This document shows positions 22,724 through 29,901 of a stretch of DNA of 31,134 nucleotides, one piece after another (positions within the stretch are counted from its first letter, which is position 1; the number at the start of each line of letters is the position of its first letter). The notes below the pieces were generated by a model. That model searched no databases. It worked only from the letters and a program-made list of their open reading frames with translations, and was not told the DNA's origin. Source of the DNA: an uncultured Oscillospiraceae bacterium (lineage in GTDB: Bacteria > Bacillota > Clostridia > Oscillospirales > Ruminococcaceae). Location: the NCBI GenBank assembly GCA_910578755.1, contig CAJTSZ010000011.1, positions 1 to 31,134 of the forward strand, in the 5' to 3' direction. The translations under genes were made by a program, and so were the position numbers.

Positions 22724-23611
22724 CTATTCCTCCTTTAAGCGAACAATATATTTTTCCAGCAAAATATCCGGGTAATAGGAAAGCTTTGCCTTGCGCAGCC
22801 CTTCCTCCCCCATGTCGTCCTCCCGGTTAATATATTGGCAGCCGCCGCAGTGGTGGAGTGCAAATTGCTGGTTCAGCATGGGGTAGGCCCCTTGCACCTG
22901 GGAAAAAGCCTTTTCCGCGTGAACAATAAAAACCTGTTCATCCAGGGGCTGCCCAAAGGAATAACCAACGGCCTTTCCGCCGGCCAAAAGCAGGCCGCCT
23001 TCCAGCCCCTCGCCCCAAAAGTGGTCCAAAGCTGTTTCCACGGCCTGGCGTTCCTCCGCCAGCCCGCTGGAAGCCTCTTCCTTTTCCCCGTACCATACCT
23101 GGTTTAGCTGCCGGCACAGTTCAATATTCTCCGGGGTAATTGGCTGGTACTCCCAATCCGGGTTATTTTCCTTGAATTTATTGATATGGTTGCGCTTGGC
23201 ATGGAGTTTTTTCCCTTTTAGCTCCCGCAGCTTTTCCGCCGCGTACAAGTAGTCGCAGTGGGCCCTGTCATACTGAAAAACAAACCGGCCAGGAAAGGCT
23301 GCCTTTAGCTGCTGCGCCCCTTCTTCGGGCACGCCAAACATACAAAAGCTTTCCCCTCTTTGGGCGGAACACCCAACCATTTCCTCTATGGCCGCCAAAA
23401 CCTCTCCCTTGCCAAAGGGGTACAGGTAGGAGCCTCCAGCCGCCTTACTGCGTACAATACCCAAACCGTGGGCTTGGGCCACCTCTGTTTTGTATATTTT
23501 TCTCCAATTATACAAATTGGAAAAGCAGTATTCACTGCTTTTGTACTGGTTTTCCCTAATAAGAGGGTCAATCCAGGCAATATCATCCCACCGAATCTCT
23601 TGGAAGTTCAA
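22724..23611 (-). CDS. DUF2156 (LPG synthase C-terminal-like) protein
   Basis: This 295-residue protein matches DUF2156, the GNAT-like acyltransferase fold also found at the C-terminus of lysyl-phosphatidylglycerol synthase MprF, but without a membrane part. Typical segments are SSEYCFSNLYNWRKIY near the start, LHAKRNHINKF in the middle and LRKAKLSYYP at the end. The start is put at TTG 23611, because GAGGAG lies 10 nt upstream and MNFQEIRWDDIAWIDPL is a family-like start; a GTG at 23629 would overlap the ribosome binding site. It lies between tmk and the GNAT gene. The acceptor substrate is unknown. Confidence 0.85.
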   Translation of the reverse strand: MNFQEIRWDDIAWIDPLIRENQYKSSEYCFSNLYNWRKIYKTEVAQAHGLGIVRSKAAGGSYLYPFGKGEVLAAIEEMVGCSAQRGESFCMFGVPEEGAQQLKAAFPGRFVFQYDRAHCDYLYAAEKLRELKGKKLHAKRNHINKFKENNPDWEYQPITPENIELCRQLNQVWYGEKEEASSGLAEERQAVETALDHFWGEGLEGGLLLAGGKAVGYSFGQPLDEQVFIVHAEKAFSQVQGAYPMLNQQFALHHCGGCQYINREDDMGEEGLRKAKLSYYPDILLEKYIVRLKEE

Positions 23612-23632
23612 ATTGGCCGTACTCCTCACTTA

Positions 23633-24295
23633 CTAAAAATGGTGCTGTACAGCCTGCCAAACCTCCTGGCTCATCTCCTCCATGCTGCGTACTGCCTCTC
23701 CTTGGCAGCAGGGGATTACAGTCCAGCCAAACTTTTGGGCGGCATACAGCGCCGCGTCCCGGCAGTGCTGCAAATAAGCAAAGTTGGCCTCGTGAATGTC
23801 CTTTTTGCTTTCATCGCCATGGTAACGCTGTTTTAGCAGCAGCTGGGAAACCTTTGGGGCCATATCCAGGTAAACCACCTGGGTTGGGCGGGGCAGGCCC
23901 ACCTTGTTATACTCCAAATCCTCCAGCCACCGCAAATAGGCGTCCCACCTTTCCCTTGGTTCCTTTGTTGTTTGGTGAACCATATTGGATGTGGTATACC
24001 GGTCCGCAATAATAGTATACCCCGCCTGCCACATTTTTTTGTATTTTTTTTGAAAAGCCGCATACCGGTCCACAGTGTAAAACAAGGAGGCGGCATAGGC
24101 GTTCACCTCCTCCGCCTGGCCCAGTTCCCCGCCCAGGTACATTTTCACCAGTGTGGAGGAAGGGTCCTTGTAATTAGGGAAAGACACTTTGGCCGCCTTT
24201 TCCCCCTTGGCCAAAAGCCGTTCCAGCAAAAGCTGGGCCTGGGTTGCCTTGCCGCTGCCGTCCAGCCCTTCGATTACTATCATTGCATTACTCAT
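23633..24295 (-). CDS. tmk: Thymidylate kinase
   Basis: It phosphorylates dTMP to dTDP with ATP in the cytoplasm. The 220-residue protein has the P-loop GLDGSGKAT (10-18) and the DRYTTSN motif (about 98-104). The lid region (LLLKQRYHGDESKKDIHE) holds extra basic residues. This form resembles the clostridial dTMP kinase type with a longer lid. The ribosome binding site AGGTG is weak. It lies 53 nt after thyX, which makes its substrate. Confidence 0.93.
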   Translation of the reverse strand: MSNAMIVIEGLDGSGKATQAQLLLERLLAKGEKAAKVSFPNYKDPSSTLVKMYLGGELGQAEEVNAYAASLFYTVDRYAAFQKKYKKMWQAGYTIIADRYTTSNMVHQTTKEPRERWDAYLRWLEDLEYNKVGLPRPTQVVYLDMAPKVSQLLLKQRYHGDESKKDIHEANFAYLQHCRDAALYAAQKFGWTVIPCCQGEAVRSMEEMSQEVWQAVQHHF

Positions 24296-24348
24296 TTTTT
24301 ACACCTAACTTTTTTAATTGCTCCGCAAACCCCGTTTTCCCGGCAGGT

Positions 24349-25104
24349 TTACTTGTATTTTTCCCGCATTTCGGCCATTTTCCCACAGCTCATTTTCCCT
24401 TCCGGGCAAGGCCCGCTTACGCAGGCAGGCCCTGCTCCTTTAAACAGGGTTGGCGCTGCTTCCTTTACCAAAAACAACATCTGTGCCGCTACATCCCGTA
24501 TTTCCCACTGGGCGCGGCTACAACACCGCAGGCGGAAAAAGTTTTTCAGGCTGCGGGCATTCATTGTTACTATCATCTTAGTATCGCAAGCGTTAGGCAG
24601 CACAAAGCGGGCATCCTCAATGGCTTTCTTTTCCGCCGCGGAACAGGCCGCCTTTTCCTCCATTCCTGCGGCCAGCAGTTCCTTTTGGTGCTTCTCCTGA
24701 AGCATGGCGGCCAGGGCCAAATAGCTTTCCTCTGCCTGGGCCATGGCCTGCTGGTAAAGCTGCGCCGCCTGGGGCAGCGCAGCAATCTCCGGCGGGGTAA
24801 CGTATTCAAAATGGTTCTCCTTTACATACCTTTGGCTCTGCACGCTGAAGGAGGCAATGCGGTGCCGCGTAATTTGTGCCAAAAGCGCCCGGGAAACACC
24901 CTCTATGCCAAAGGTAAAGGTTACATGCTCAATGGGGCTTTCGTGACCTAAATCCACCAGCCGCTGTAAAAACTTTTCTGTTTTTTCTTCTGTAAGGTTG
25001 TCCAGCAAATGGTTAATTTCTGCCGCGCTGTAGCATAGCTTTGCCGCCGCCGCAATTATTTTTTCCGGTTCCGGGGTGTGGGTAAGTAAAGTTACTTTTG
25101 CCAT
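24349..25104 (-). CDS. thyX: Flavin-dependent thymidylate synthase
   Basis: ThyX methylates dUMP to dTMP using methylene-THF and FAD/NADPH. The 251-residue protein has the diagnostic motif RHRIASFSVQSQR (80-92, RHRx7S form) and RLRCCSRAQWE toward the end; length fits the family. The start at 25104 has AGGAGG 6 nt upstream; a longer frame to 25173 is not supported. It heads a six-gene cluster with tmk and the folate cyclo-ligase, so dTTP synthesis and folate repair are coupled in one transcript. No clear promoter was found right upstream; read-through from the gene at 25240 is possible. Confidence 0.96.
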   Translation of the reverse strand: MAKVTLLTHTPEPEKIIAAAAKLCYSAAEINHLLDNLTEEKTEKFLQRLVDLGHESPIEHVTFTFGIEGVSRALLAQITRHRIASFSVQSQRYVKENHFEYVTPPEIAALPQAAQLYQQAMAQAEESYLALAAMLQEKHQKELLAAGMEEKAACSAAEKKAIEDARFVLPNACDTKMIVTMNARSLKNFFRLRCCSRAQWEIRDVAAQMLFLVKEAAPTLFKGAGPACVSGPCPEGKMSCGKMAEMREKYK

Positions 25105-25199
25105 GTTGTTGCCTCCTGTATTTTTAATCTTTCCTATTCCTGCTTGCAGGGCTTGTCCCTTTTCCTTCCCCAAAGTATTTATTCCTGCAGGGCTGCAGG

Positions 25200-25218
25200 G
25201 GCCGGGCTTAGCCCGGCC
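25200..25218. repeat. GC-rich hairpin between the coat-like gene and thyX
   Basis: GGCCGGGC and GCCCGGCC (25200-25207 with 25211-25218) form an 8-bp stem with a TTA loop. No T-tract follows on either strand, so terminator function is doubtful. Confidence 0.5.
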
Positions 25219-25239
25219 TGCTGCTTTGCTGCAAAGGGG

Positions 25240-25896
25240 TTAGTCACAGTCGCAGTCGTTCAGCCTTGGAGGGAAAAAGTCCTCCATAGGGAACTGGATT
25301 TTACGGAACATTTCGCAGGGGTCGCCGGTAGAAAATTCGCTTTCTTTATCCGGGATGCAGAAATCATAAGCAGGAATCATCATTGCCACTGGGCGCTGCA
25401 GCTGTACAATGGTAAACAGGCCCACAGTAATAAACAGTTCCTTAGTTGCCTCCACATTGTCAAAATTGCCGGCAAGCTCACTGCTGCATGGGTGAGGGAA
25501 GTGGATGCCTGGGCAGCAGCACACTTTTTTGGGGCATTCTACCAAGCGGCTGGAAAGGCAGATAGGGTCTACCGTCTGCACTACCGCTTCCGGTGTCGTG
25601 TTGCTTTCCTCACAGGTGTTGTTTGCGGAAGAGAACACCCTTGCGTTGGCTTCGCTGCCAAAAAGAATTACCTTTTTAGAGAAGTAGGCAATGCCGCATA
25701 CTGTTGCAGGCGCTGTCCCTGGGGAAAGATAAGCCGCTACCTCCACCAGGAAATAGAACGTCATGTCAACAGAATAGAACCCTTTGTTAAAGGGAACGGA
25801 TTCCACATCCACGTTTACGCACAAAATTTGCACCTTTTTGCACTTCACATTGACGGCTCTATCAATTACTGGCTGGGCCTGGTCGCTGAAATACAC
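25240..25896 (-). CDS. Conserved Cys-rich protein, possible spore surface protein
   Basis: This 218-residue protein is soluble, beta-rich in appearance, with many cysteines (for example CPKKVCCCPG) and an acidic end LNDCDCD. It resembles a clostridial conserved hypothetical group with segments like GFYSVDMTFYFLVEV and KKVILFGSEANARVFSS; function is unknown, and a spore-coat role is only suggested by the cysteines. The start is uncertain. GTG 25896 has GGAAG 8 nt upstream, but the same frame reads on as sensible protein (YPAFCCDKDCLEDLQVYF) to an in-frame TGA at 25944-25942, so the natural N-terminus may be lost or mis-called. Confidence 0.65.
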   Translation of the reverse strand: MYFSDQAQPVIDRAVNVKCKKVQILCVNVDVESVPFNKGFYSVDMTFYFLVEVAAYLSPGTAPATVCGIAYFSKKVILFGSEANARVFSSANNTCEESNTTPEAVVQTVDPICLSSRLVECPKKVCCCPGIHFPHPCSSELAGNFDNVEATKELFITVGLFTIVQLQRPVAMMIPAYDFCIPDKESEFSTGDPCEMFRKIQFPMEDFFPPRLNDCDCD

Positions 25897-25977
25897 CTGT
25901 AAGTCTTCCAGGCAATCTTTATCACAACAAAAAGCAGGGTATCAGTCCCTTTTTGCTGTAATGCCGCCTGTAATCTT

Positions 25978-26020
25978 AGAACTTTAAGTATAATATATTC
26001 AAAATAATACTTAAAGTTCT
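25978..26020. repeat. 14-bp perfect inverted repeat
   Basis: AGAACTTTAAGTAT (25978-25991) and ATACTTAAAGTTCT (26007-26020) flank a 15-nt AT-rich centre. A GGAG-ATT-ATG lies just beyond it on the minus strand (ATG at 26026), so it stands between a good start signal and the body of the Cys-rich gene. It could be a terminator-like hairpin, an operator or a small insertion. Confidence 0.7.
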
Positions 26021-26144
26021 ACTCATAATCTCCATTTAAGGCAGTTGAACTTATTTTCCCCTATTCCATATGGATAACATTAAGTCATTATATCACACTT
26101 TGGCAAATAAAAAAATTCCCCCGCATAAATTCTCCTGCCCTCAA

Positions 26145-26173
26145 TAGACAAAATCTGCAACCTATAGTATAAT
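26145..26173 (+). promoter_or_regulatory. Sigma-A promoter of the MATE gene
   Basis: TAGACA (26145-26150), a 17-nt spacer and a perfect TATAAT (26168-26173). The leader to the ATG at 26423 is about 240 nt. Confidence 0.7.
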
Positions 26174-26238
26174 ATTCAATATACTCAATGTAGTTTCCTG
26201 TAAGGCAATAGGGCATACTTCCCCGCCCCAGGTACCTT

Positions 26239-26398
26239 TTCCTTGGAGGAAGGCCCTGCCCAGCCGGGGCCCTTTTCTTTTGTAAAAAAAGGGGCGCCTG
26301 CAAAACTGCACGCCCACTGGAACCCTACCATCCGCGCATTATAACAAAGCAAGCGCCAGCCCTTGGAACAACAACTGGCTCTTGGGGAAAAATCCCCA
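26239..26398 (+). promoter_or_regulatory. Multi-hairpin leader of the MATE gene, possible attenuator
   Basis: In order: TTCCT/AGGAA (26239-26251); GGCCCTG pairing to 26265-26271 followed by TTTTCTTTT (26273-26281), a terminator-like unit; GGGCG/CGCCC enclosing TGCA/TGCA (26292-26315); GCCAG/CTGGC (26355-26379); and TGGGGA/TCCCCA (26383-26398) just before GGAGG. Such a layout is typical of ligand- or antibiotic-responsive leaders, but no known riboswitch class was recognised. Confidence 0.5.
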
Positions 26399-26422
26399 CA
26401 AAAAGGAGGTTTTAAAACAACT

Positions 26423-27823
26423 ATGGAAATGTCGAAAAAAAGTCCCCTGGAAAACCAAATTACCGACGGTGTTATTTGGAAACAGCTTCTTGCTTTCTTC
26501 TTCCCTATTTTACTGGGCACATTTTTTCAGCAGTTATATAACACCATTGACGCGGTAATTGTTGGGCAGTTTGTAGGCAAGGAGGCTTTGGCCGCTGTTG
26601 GCGGCCCGGCTAGCACGATTATTAACCTTTTAGTGGGCTTTTTTGTAGGCCTTTCTTCCGGCGCTTCTGTTATTATTTCCCAATACTATGGTGCTGAACG
26701 CCCTGAAGAAACCCAAAAGGCTGTGCATACTGCTATGGCCCTTTCCATTGTTGGGGGCGCTTTGCTTATGGTGGCAGGCATTGCCCTTGCCCCTTGGTCC
26801 CTTGCCGCTATGGACACCCCGGCGGATATTATGGATTTTTCCATTACCTATATGCGCATTTACTTCAGCGGCACCATTTTTTCCCTGATTTATAATGTAG
26901 GCTCCGGTATCCTCCGCGCCGTTGGGGATTCCCGCCGCCCTCTGTATTTCCTTATCGTCAGCAGCATTGTCAATGTTATTTTGGACCTTGTTTTTGTCCT
27001 GGGCTTTCGGTGGGGAGTTGTGGGTGTCAGCATTGCAACCGTTGCCTCCCAGGTGTGCAGCGCTATTTTGGTTATGCTTACCTTAACAAAAACGCCCCGC
27101 ATTTACCAGGTGGATATTAAGGCAATCCGTTTCCATGGCACTATTTTTAACCAAATCATTAAAATTGGACTGCCCGCCGGCCTGCAGTCTGTTTTGTATT
27201 CTGTTTCCAACATTATTATCCAGGCCAGCGTCAACTCCTTTGGCACCGATACCGTAGCCGCCTGGACAGCCTACGGTAAAATTGACGGTATTTTCTGGAT
27301 GATTATGAGCGCCTTTGGCATTGCAATCACCACCTTTGCCGGCCAAAACTTTGGGGCGCAAAAATATCACCGCCTGCGTAAAAGCGTCACCGTCTGCTGC
27401 GGCATGGCCTTCCTTGCTTCCGCCCTTATGAGCGTTGTTCTTGTTGTTTCCGGCCCCTATGTGTACCAGCTGTTTACCAACGACGCCAATGTAATAGATA
27501 TTGGCCTGCGGGCTATGGACGTTATGGTCCCCTTCTACTTTACTTATGTATTTATTGAAGTGCTTTCCGGCGCCATGCGCGGCACAGGGGATTCCTTTAT
27601 TCCAACCTTGATCACCTGTTTTGGCGTATGTGTGCTCCGTGTTTTGTGGATAGCCGTTGCTGTCCCCATGAACCGCACCATTGAAACTGTTTCCATGAGC
27701 TACCCCATCACCTGGAGCGTTACCTCCCTGCTGTTCCTGCTTTATTATCTCCCCGGCGGCTGGCTGAAGCGCTCCATTGCTAAGGCCGGTTTTCCCCCGG
27801 AGGATAAAACCCAGCCCCAATAA
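26423..27823 (+). CDS. MATE family efflux transporter
   Basis: This 466-residue protein is a 12-helix MATE (MOP superfamily) antiporter of the bacterial DinF/NorM-like kind, expected to export cationic compounds against a Na+ or H+ gradient. Visible segments are FFPILLGTFFQQLYNTIDAV in helix 1 and its pseudo-repeat IGLPAGLQSVLYSVSNIIIQ in the second half, with GSGILRAVGDSRRP and GAMRGTGDSFIP after helices 5 and 11. The ATG at 26423 is chosen after GGAGG at 26405-26409 (13-nt spacing, long); ATG 26429 is an alternative. It is alone, with a long leader and a terminator. Confidence 0.92.
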   Translation: MEMSKKSPLENQITDGVIWKQLLAFFFPILLGTFFQQLYNTIDAVIVGQFVGKEALAAVGGPASTIINLLVGFFVGLSSGASVIISQYYGAERPEETQKAVHTAMALSIVGGALLMVAGIALAPWSLAAMDTPADIMDFSITYMRIYFSGTIFSLIYNVGSGILRAVGDSRRPLYFLIVSSIVNVILDLVFVLGFRWGVVGVSIATVASQVCSAILVMLTLTKTPRIYQVDIKAIRFHGTIFNQIIKIGLPAGLQSVLYSVSNIIIQASVNSFGTDTVAAWTAYGKIDGIFWMIMSAFGIAITTFAGQNFGAQKYHRLRKSVTVCCGMAFLASALMSVVLVVSGPYVYQLFTNDANVIDIGLRAMDVMVPFYFTYVFIEVLSGAMRGTGDSFIPTLITCFGVCVLRVLWIAVAVPMNRTIETVSMSYPITWSVTSLLFLLYYLPGGWLKRSIAKAGFPPEDKTQPQ

Positions 27824-27834
27824 TAACAACAGAA

Positions 27835-27876
27835 AAGCCGCAGCAGCTCCTCAGTTGGGCCCTGCGGCTTCTTTTT
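27835..27876. terminator. Shared terminator of MATE and HAM1-like genes
   Basis: Stem AAGCCGCAG/CTGCGGCTT (27835-27843 with 27862-27870) followed by CTTTTT on the plus strand; on the minus strand TTTTC follows. It lies between two convergent genes. Confidence 0.8.
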
Positions 27877-28492
27877 ATTCTCTTACATTCTCCATAGCCT
27901 TTGCAAAAAACTGCCGGAACCCCTGCTTCAGAGCTTGGCTGCTCAATTCCCGCCCCTCTAAGTCGTAATAATATTTGCCGCTTGCCATATCCTTTGACAG
28001 TGAATCCAAAGGAAAGCCGGCAACCCGCTTTTCATGGGGCTGTGAAACCAAAAGAAAGGGCTCTGTGGCCAGGGAAAGGTCCATACTGCAATAAACAGCC
28101 TGTTCATTTAAAATGAGGCAGATGGCATTGCGGTACCGCGCTGTCAGGCTGCCGCCGTACCGCCCTGCCAGGGAGGAGTAGTGTTGTATCATTTCCTCGT
28201 CGTTTAACTCCCTGCCTTGCACCCTGCGTACATAAACCCCAGGCTGCTCGCTGTCGCTCACCTCGTCAAAATATAAACCGCTGTCACAGGAAAACACCGG
28301 CATATAAAAGGCCTGGTAATAGGCTTTTGCTTTTAGTTGTGCATTTTCCAAAGGGGTGCTGCCGCATTCTTCTACCTTAGGAATAAGGCAATCCAAAGCA
28401 TTTAAGGCAATAAGCTGAATATCTAAGGGCGCAACAGTCCGCTTCATCACAGAAAATTTTGCCTGATTGGTGGTGGCGTATAAAATTTTCAT
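27875..28492 (-). CDS. HAM1/RdgB-like nucleotide pyrophosphatase, divergent
   Basis: The family hydrolyses non-canonical purine NTPs (ITP, XTP) to monophosphates. The 205-residue protein keeps the N-terminal LYATTNQAKF (T-N-x-x-K), TPLENAQLKAKAYY and SCDSGLYFDE with the metal-binding Asp. The usual C-terminal SHR motif is not seen; PLDSLSKDMASGKYYYD takes its place. So the fold is likely, but the substrate could differ. GGAGA lies 6 nt before the ATG. Single gene, convergent with the MATE gene. Confidence 0.75.
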   Translation of the reverse strand: MKILYATTNQAKFSVMKRTVAPLDIQLIALNALDCLIPKVEECGSTPLENAQLKAKAYYQAFYMPVFSCDSGLYFDEVSDSEQPGVYVRRVQGRELNDEEMIQHYSSLAGRYGGSLTARYRNAICLILNEQAVYCSMDLSLATEPFLLVSQPHEKRVAGFPLDSLSKDMASGKYYYDLEGRELSSQALKQGFRQFFAKAMENVRE

Positions 28493-28566
28493 AAAACTTC
28501 TCCTTATTCTTCCTATTCTCCGTACTTTAACCTGACTGATGCAAACCCAGCAATACCTTTACTAAC

Positions 28567-28600
28567 AAAAAAAGTGGTTTTCTTACGAAAACCACTTTTT
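28567..28600 (-). terminator. Terminator of tRNA-Thr
   Basis: Perfect 14-bp stem AAAAAGTGGTTTTC/GAAAACCACTTTTT (28569-28582 with 28587-28600, loop of 4), followed on the minus strand by further T. Confidence 0.9.
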
Positions 28601-28602
28601 CT

Positions 28603-28678
28603 TGGAGCTGCTAACCGGATTCGAACCGGTGACCTCGTCCTTACCAAGGACGTGCTCTGCCGCCTGAGCCATAGCAGC
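28603..28678 (-). tRNA. tRNA-Thr (anticodon GGU)
   Basis: A complete 76-nt cloverleaf with encoded CCA. The acceptor stem is GCTGCTA/TAGCAGC, the anticodon stem CGTCC/GGACG encloses the loop TTGGTAA (anticodon GGT), and the T arm has TTCGAAT. It is a single-gene unit with its own promoter and terminator. Confidence 0.97.
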
Positions 28679-28698
28679 ATACCCAATCAACGTTTTAT

Positions 28699-28727
28699 AT
28701 TATATTATATTATTTTTAAAAAGTCAA
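28699..28727 (-). promoter_or_regulatory. Strong sigma-A promoter of tRNA-Thr
   Basis: On the minus strand TTGACT (28727-28722), a 17-nt spacer and TATAAT (28704-28699), about 20 nt before the tRNA. Confidence 0.85.
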
Positions 28728-28791
28728 GCACTTTCTCGTCATTTTTCTTCTAAATTTCTAAAATCTATTTTTCAGAACCAGGAAGCCCAAA

Positions 28792-29544
28792 TCAGGCCCT
28801 TGCTACACTCGCCTTGTTCTTCCTTGTTATATCCCCCTCTAAAAAAAGAAGCACCAACAATAAAAAACAAACAAAAAAGATGCTGTACCTGCCCCAATCA
28901 CCGCTTAATCGAGCCCCAAAAACTACGCCAAACACAAAGGATACCGTAATAGCCACAAACAAAAACAGCTTAATAAAGTTTTTCCATGTGGGGTTTAGTA
29001 TGGCGTTTCCCATATATTCCCCCACAAAGCGAATATTTCCCGATGCAATGGTGGTTGCTACTAAGTTCCCCTCCCACATAGTAAAAGAAGCCAGCTGAAA
29101 ACCTGCCATAAAGGAAATTAAAAAGTTAATGGGCGTATGCAGCAGTTCTGTTGGCAAAAGGCCAACACACAAAAAAATACCCATTTCCGCCCACAGGCAC
29201 ACCTTTTGCCATTGGTCCTTTAGCTTGCCTGCAAGCAAAGCCCTGCAAATAAAGGTGGTCATTGCGCCTAAGGCATTGCCAGCAATGGACATAAAATAAG
29301 GCGCTGTGCCCGCCATATCCCCTGCGGCAATCGCCAGCCCAATGCGCGCCATATTCCCTGTGTTCATGGTACTCAAATACTCCCCGTGGAGCACATAGGT
29401 GTAGGCATTTAAAAAGCCTCCGGTAAAGGTTAAAACAGCTATACAAATAAAGCTTTCATAAATATTGCTGCTGTACAGCTTCTCCAGCAGCCGCGCCAAA
29501 AGCTGCGTTTGGGGTTTCCCCTCCCCAAGCGGTGTATTTTTCAT
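28792..29544 (-). CDS. YoaK (DUF1275) family membrane protein
   Basis: This 250-residue protein has six predicted helices and the DUF1275 hallmark TGGFLNAYTYVLHGEYLSTMNTGNMARIG in its first third, here seen from about residue 41. Members are small membrane proteins of unknown function. A short hydrophilic N-terminus (about 1-28) precedes helix 1. AAGGGG lies upstream of the ATG, and the gene has its own promoter. No partner gene is nearby. Confidence 0.88.
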   Translation of the reverse strand: MKNTPLGEGKPQTQLLARLLEKLYSSNIYESFICIAVLTFTGGFLNAYTYVLHGEYLSTMNTGNMARIGLAIAAGDMAGTAPYFMSIAGNALGAMTTFICRALLAGKLKDQWQKVCLWAEMGIFLCVGLLPTELLHTPINFLISFMAGFQLASFTMWEGNLVATTIASGNIRFVGEYMGNAILNPTWKNFIKLFLFVAITVSFVFGVVFGARLSGDWGRYSIFFVCFLLLVLLFLEGDITRKNKASVARA

Positions 29545-29568
29545 ACCTATCCCCTTCTTTTCGTTGTG

Positions 29569-29597
29569 ATACTATCATATACGCCCGTATTTGTCAA
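29569..29597 (-). promoter_or_regulatory. Sigma-A promoter of the YoaK gene
   Basis: On the minus strand a perfect TTGACA (29597-29592), a 17-nt spacer and TAGTAT (29574-29569), 25 nt before the ATG. Confidence 0.75.
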
Positions 29598-29633
29598 GCT
29601 TTGCCTCTCAGGGTCCCTTTTACGGAAAGTGTT

Positions 29634-29652
29634 GCCGGAATATAACTCCGGC
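29634..29652. repeat. Short inverted repeat upstream of a promoter
   Basis: GCCGGA (29634-29639) and TCCGGC (29647-29652) with a 7-nt centre lie 19 nt upstream of a -35 box. It may be an activator or repressor site. Confidence 0.35.
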
Positions 29653-29670
29653 GATTTGCATAAAAACACA

Positions 29671-29699
29671 TTGATATAATAGGAGTTTTATGTTATAAT
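29671..29699 (+). promoter_or_regulatory. Sigma-A promoter of the small membrane protein gene
   Basis: TTGATA (29671-29676), a 17-nt spacer and a perfect TATAAT (29694-29699). Confidence 0.8.
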
Positions 29700-29733
29700 T
29701 GGTTAAAATGCGAATCTGACAAGGAGGATCTAT

Positions 29734-29901
29734 ATAAAAAGGCAGTTAAAAGGCATTGCATTGCTTTTGGCTAGTATACTTTTGATGCTTGGATATGGCG
29801 GCAAACCGTTTTATGATTTGAGTTTTAGATGGTCTGCGGTATTTGCAATCGTGGGGATTGTGGGTGTTGTGATGGCCTTTATGCCCGACAAAAAAGATTG
29901 A
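29734..29901 (+). CDS. 55-residue membrane protein with apparent AUA start
   Basis: The frame reads (ATA)KRQLKGIALLLASILLML, a polar PFYDLSFRW loop, then a second hydrophobic helix AVFAIVGIVGVVMAF and the end MPDKKD. This is a clear two-helix small membrane protein. A perfect AAGGAGG lies at 29721-29727, 6 nt before the ATA at 29734, and a strong promoter ends 34 nt upstream. There is no ATG, GTG or TTG at the right place; the first in-frame TTG (codon 10) falls inside helix 1. Either AUA is used at low efficiency or the start codon has mutated and the gene is silenced. Function unknown. Confidence 0.65.
   Translation: MKRQLKGIALLLASILLMLGYGGKPFYDLSFRWSAVFAIVGIVGVVMAFMPDKKD

Larger units (their letters stand above)
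25897..26422. other. Intergenic region with inverted repeat and two leaders
   Basis: No further gene is seen. The left part holds remnants of coding frame for the gene at 25240 and a 14-bp inverted repeat. A TATAAT on the minus strand near 26091 lacks a good -35. The right part holds the promoter and structured leader of the MATE gene. Confidence 0.55.

Noticed and set aside
23972..25902. Plus-strand frames of about 235-250 codons opposite tmk, thyX and the Cys-rich gene
   Set aside because: Antisense to well-identified genes; no ribosome binding site or family resemblance.
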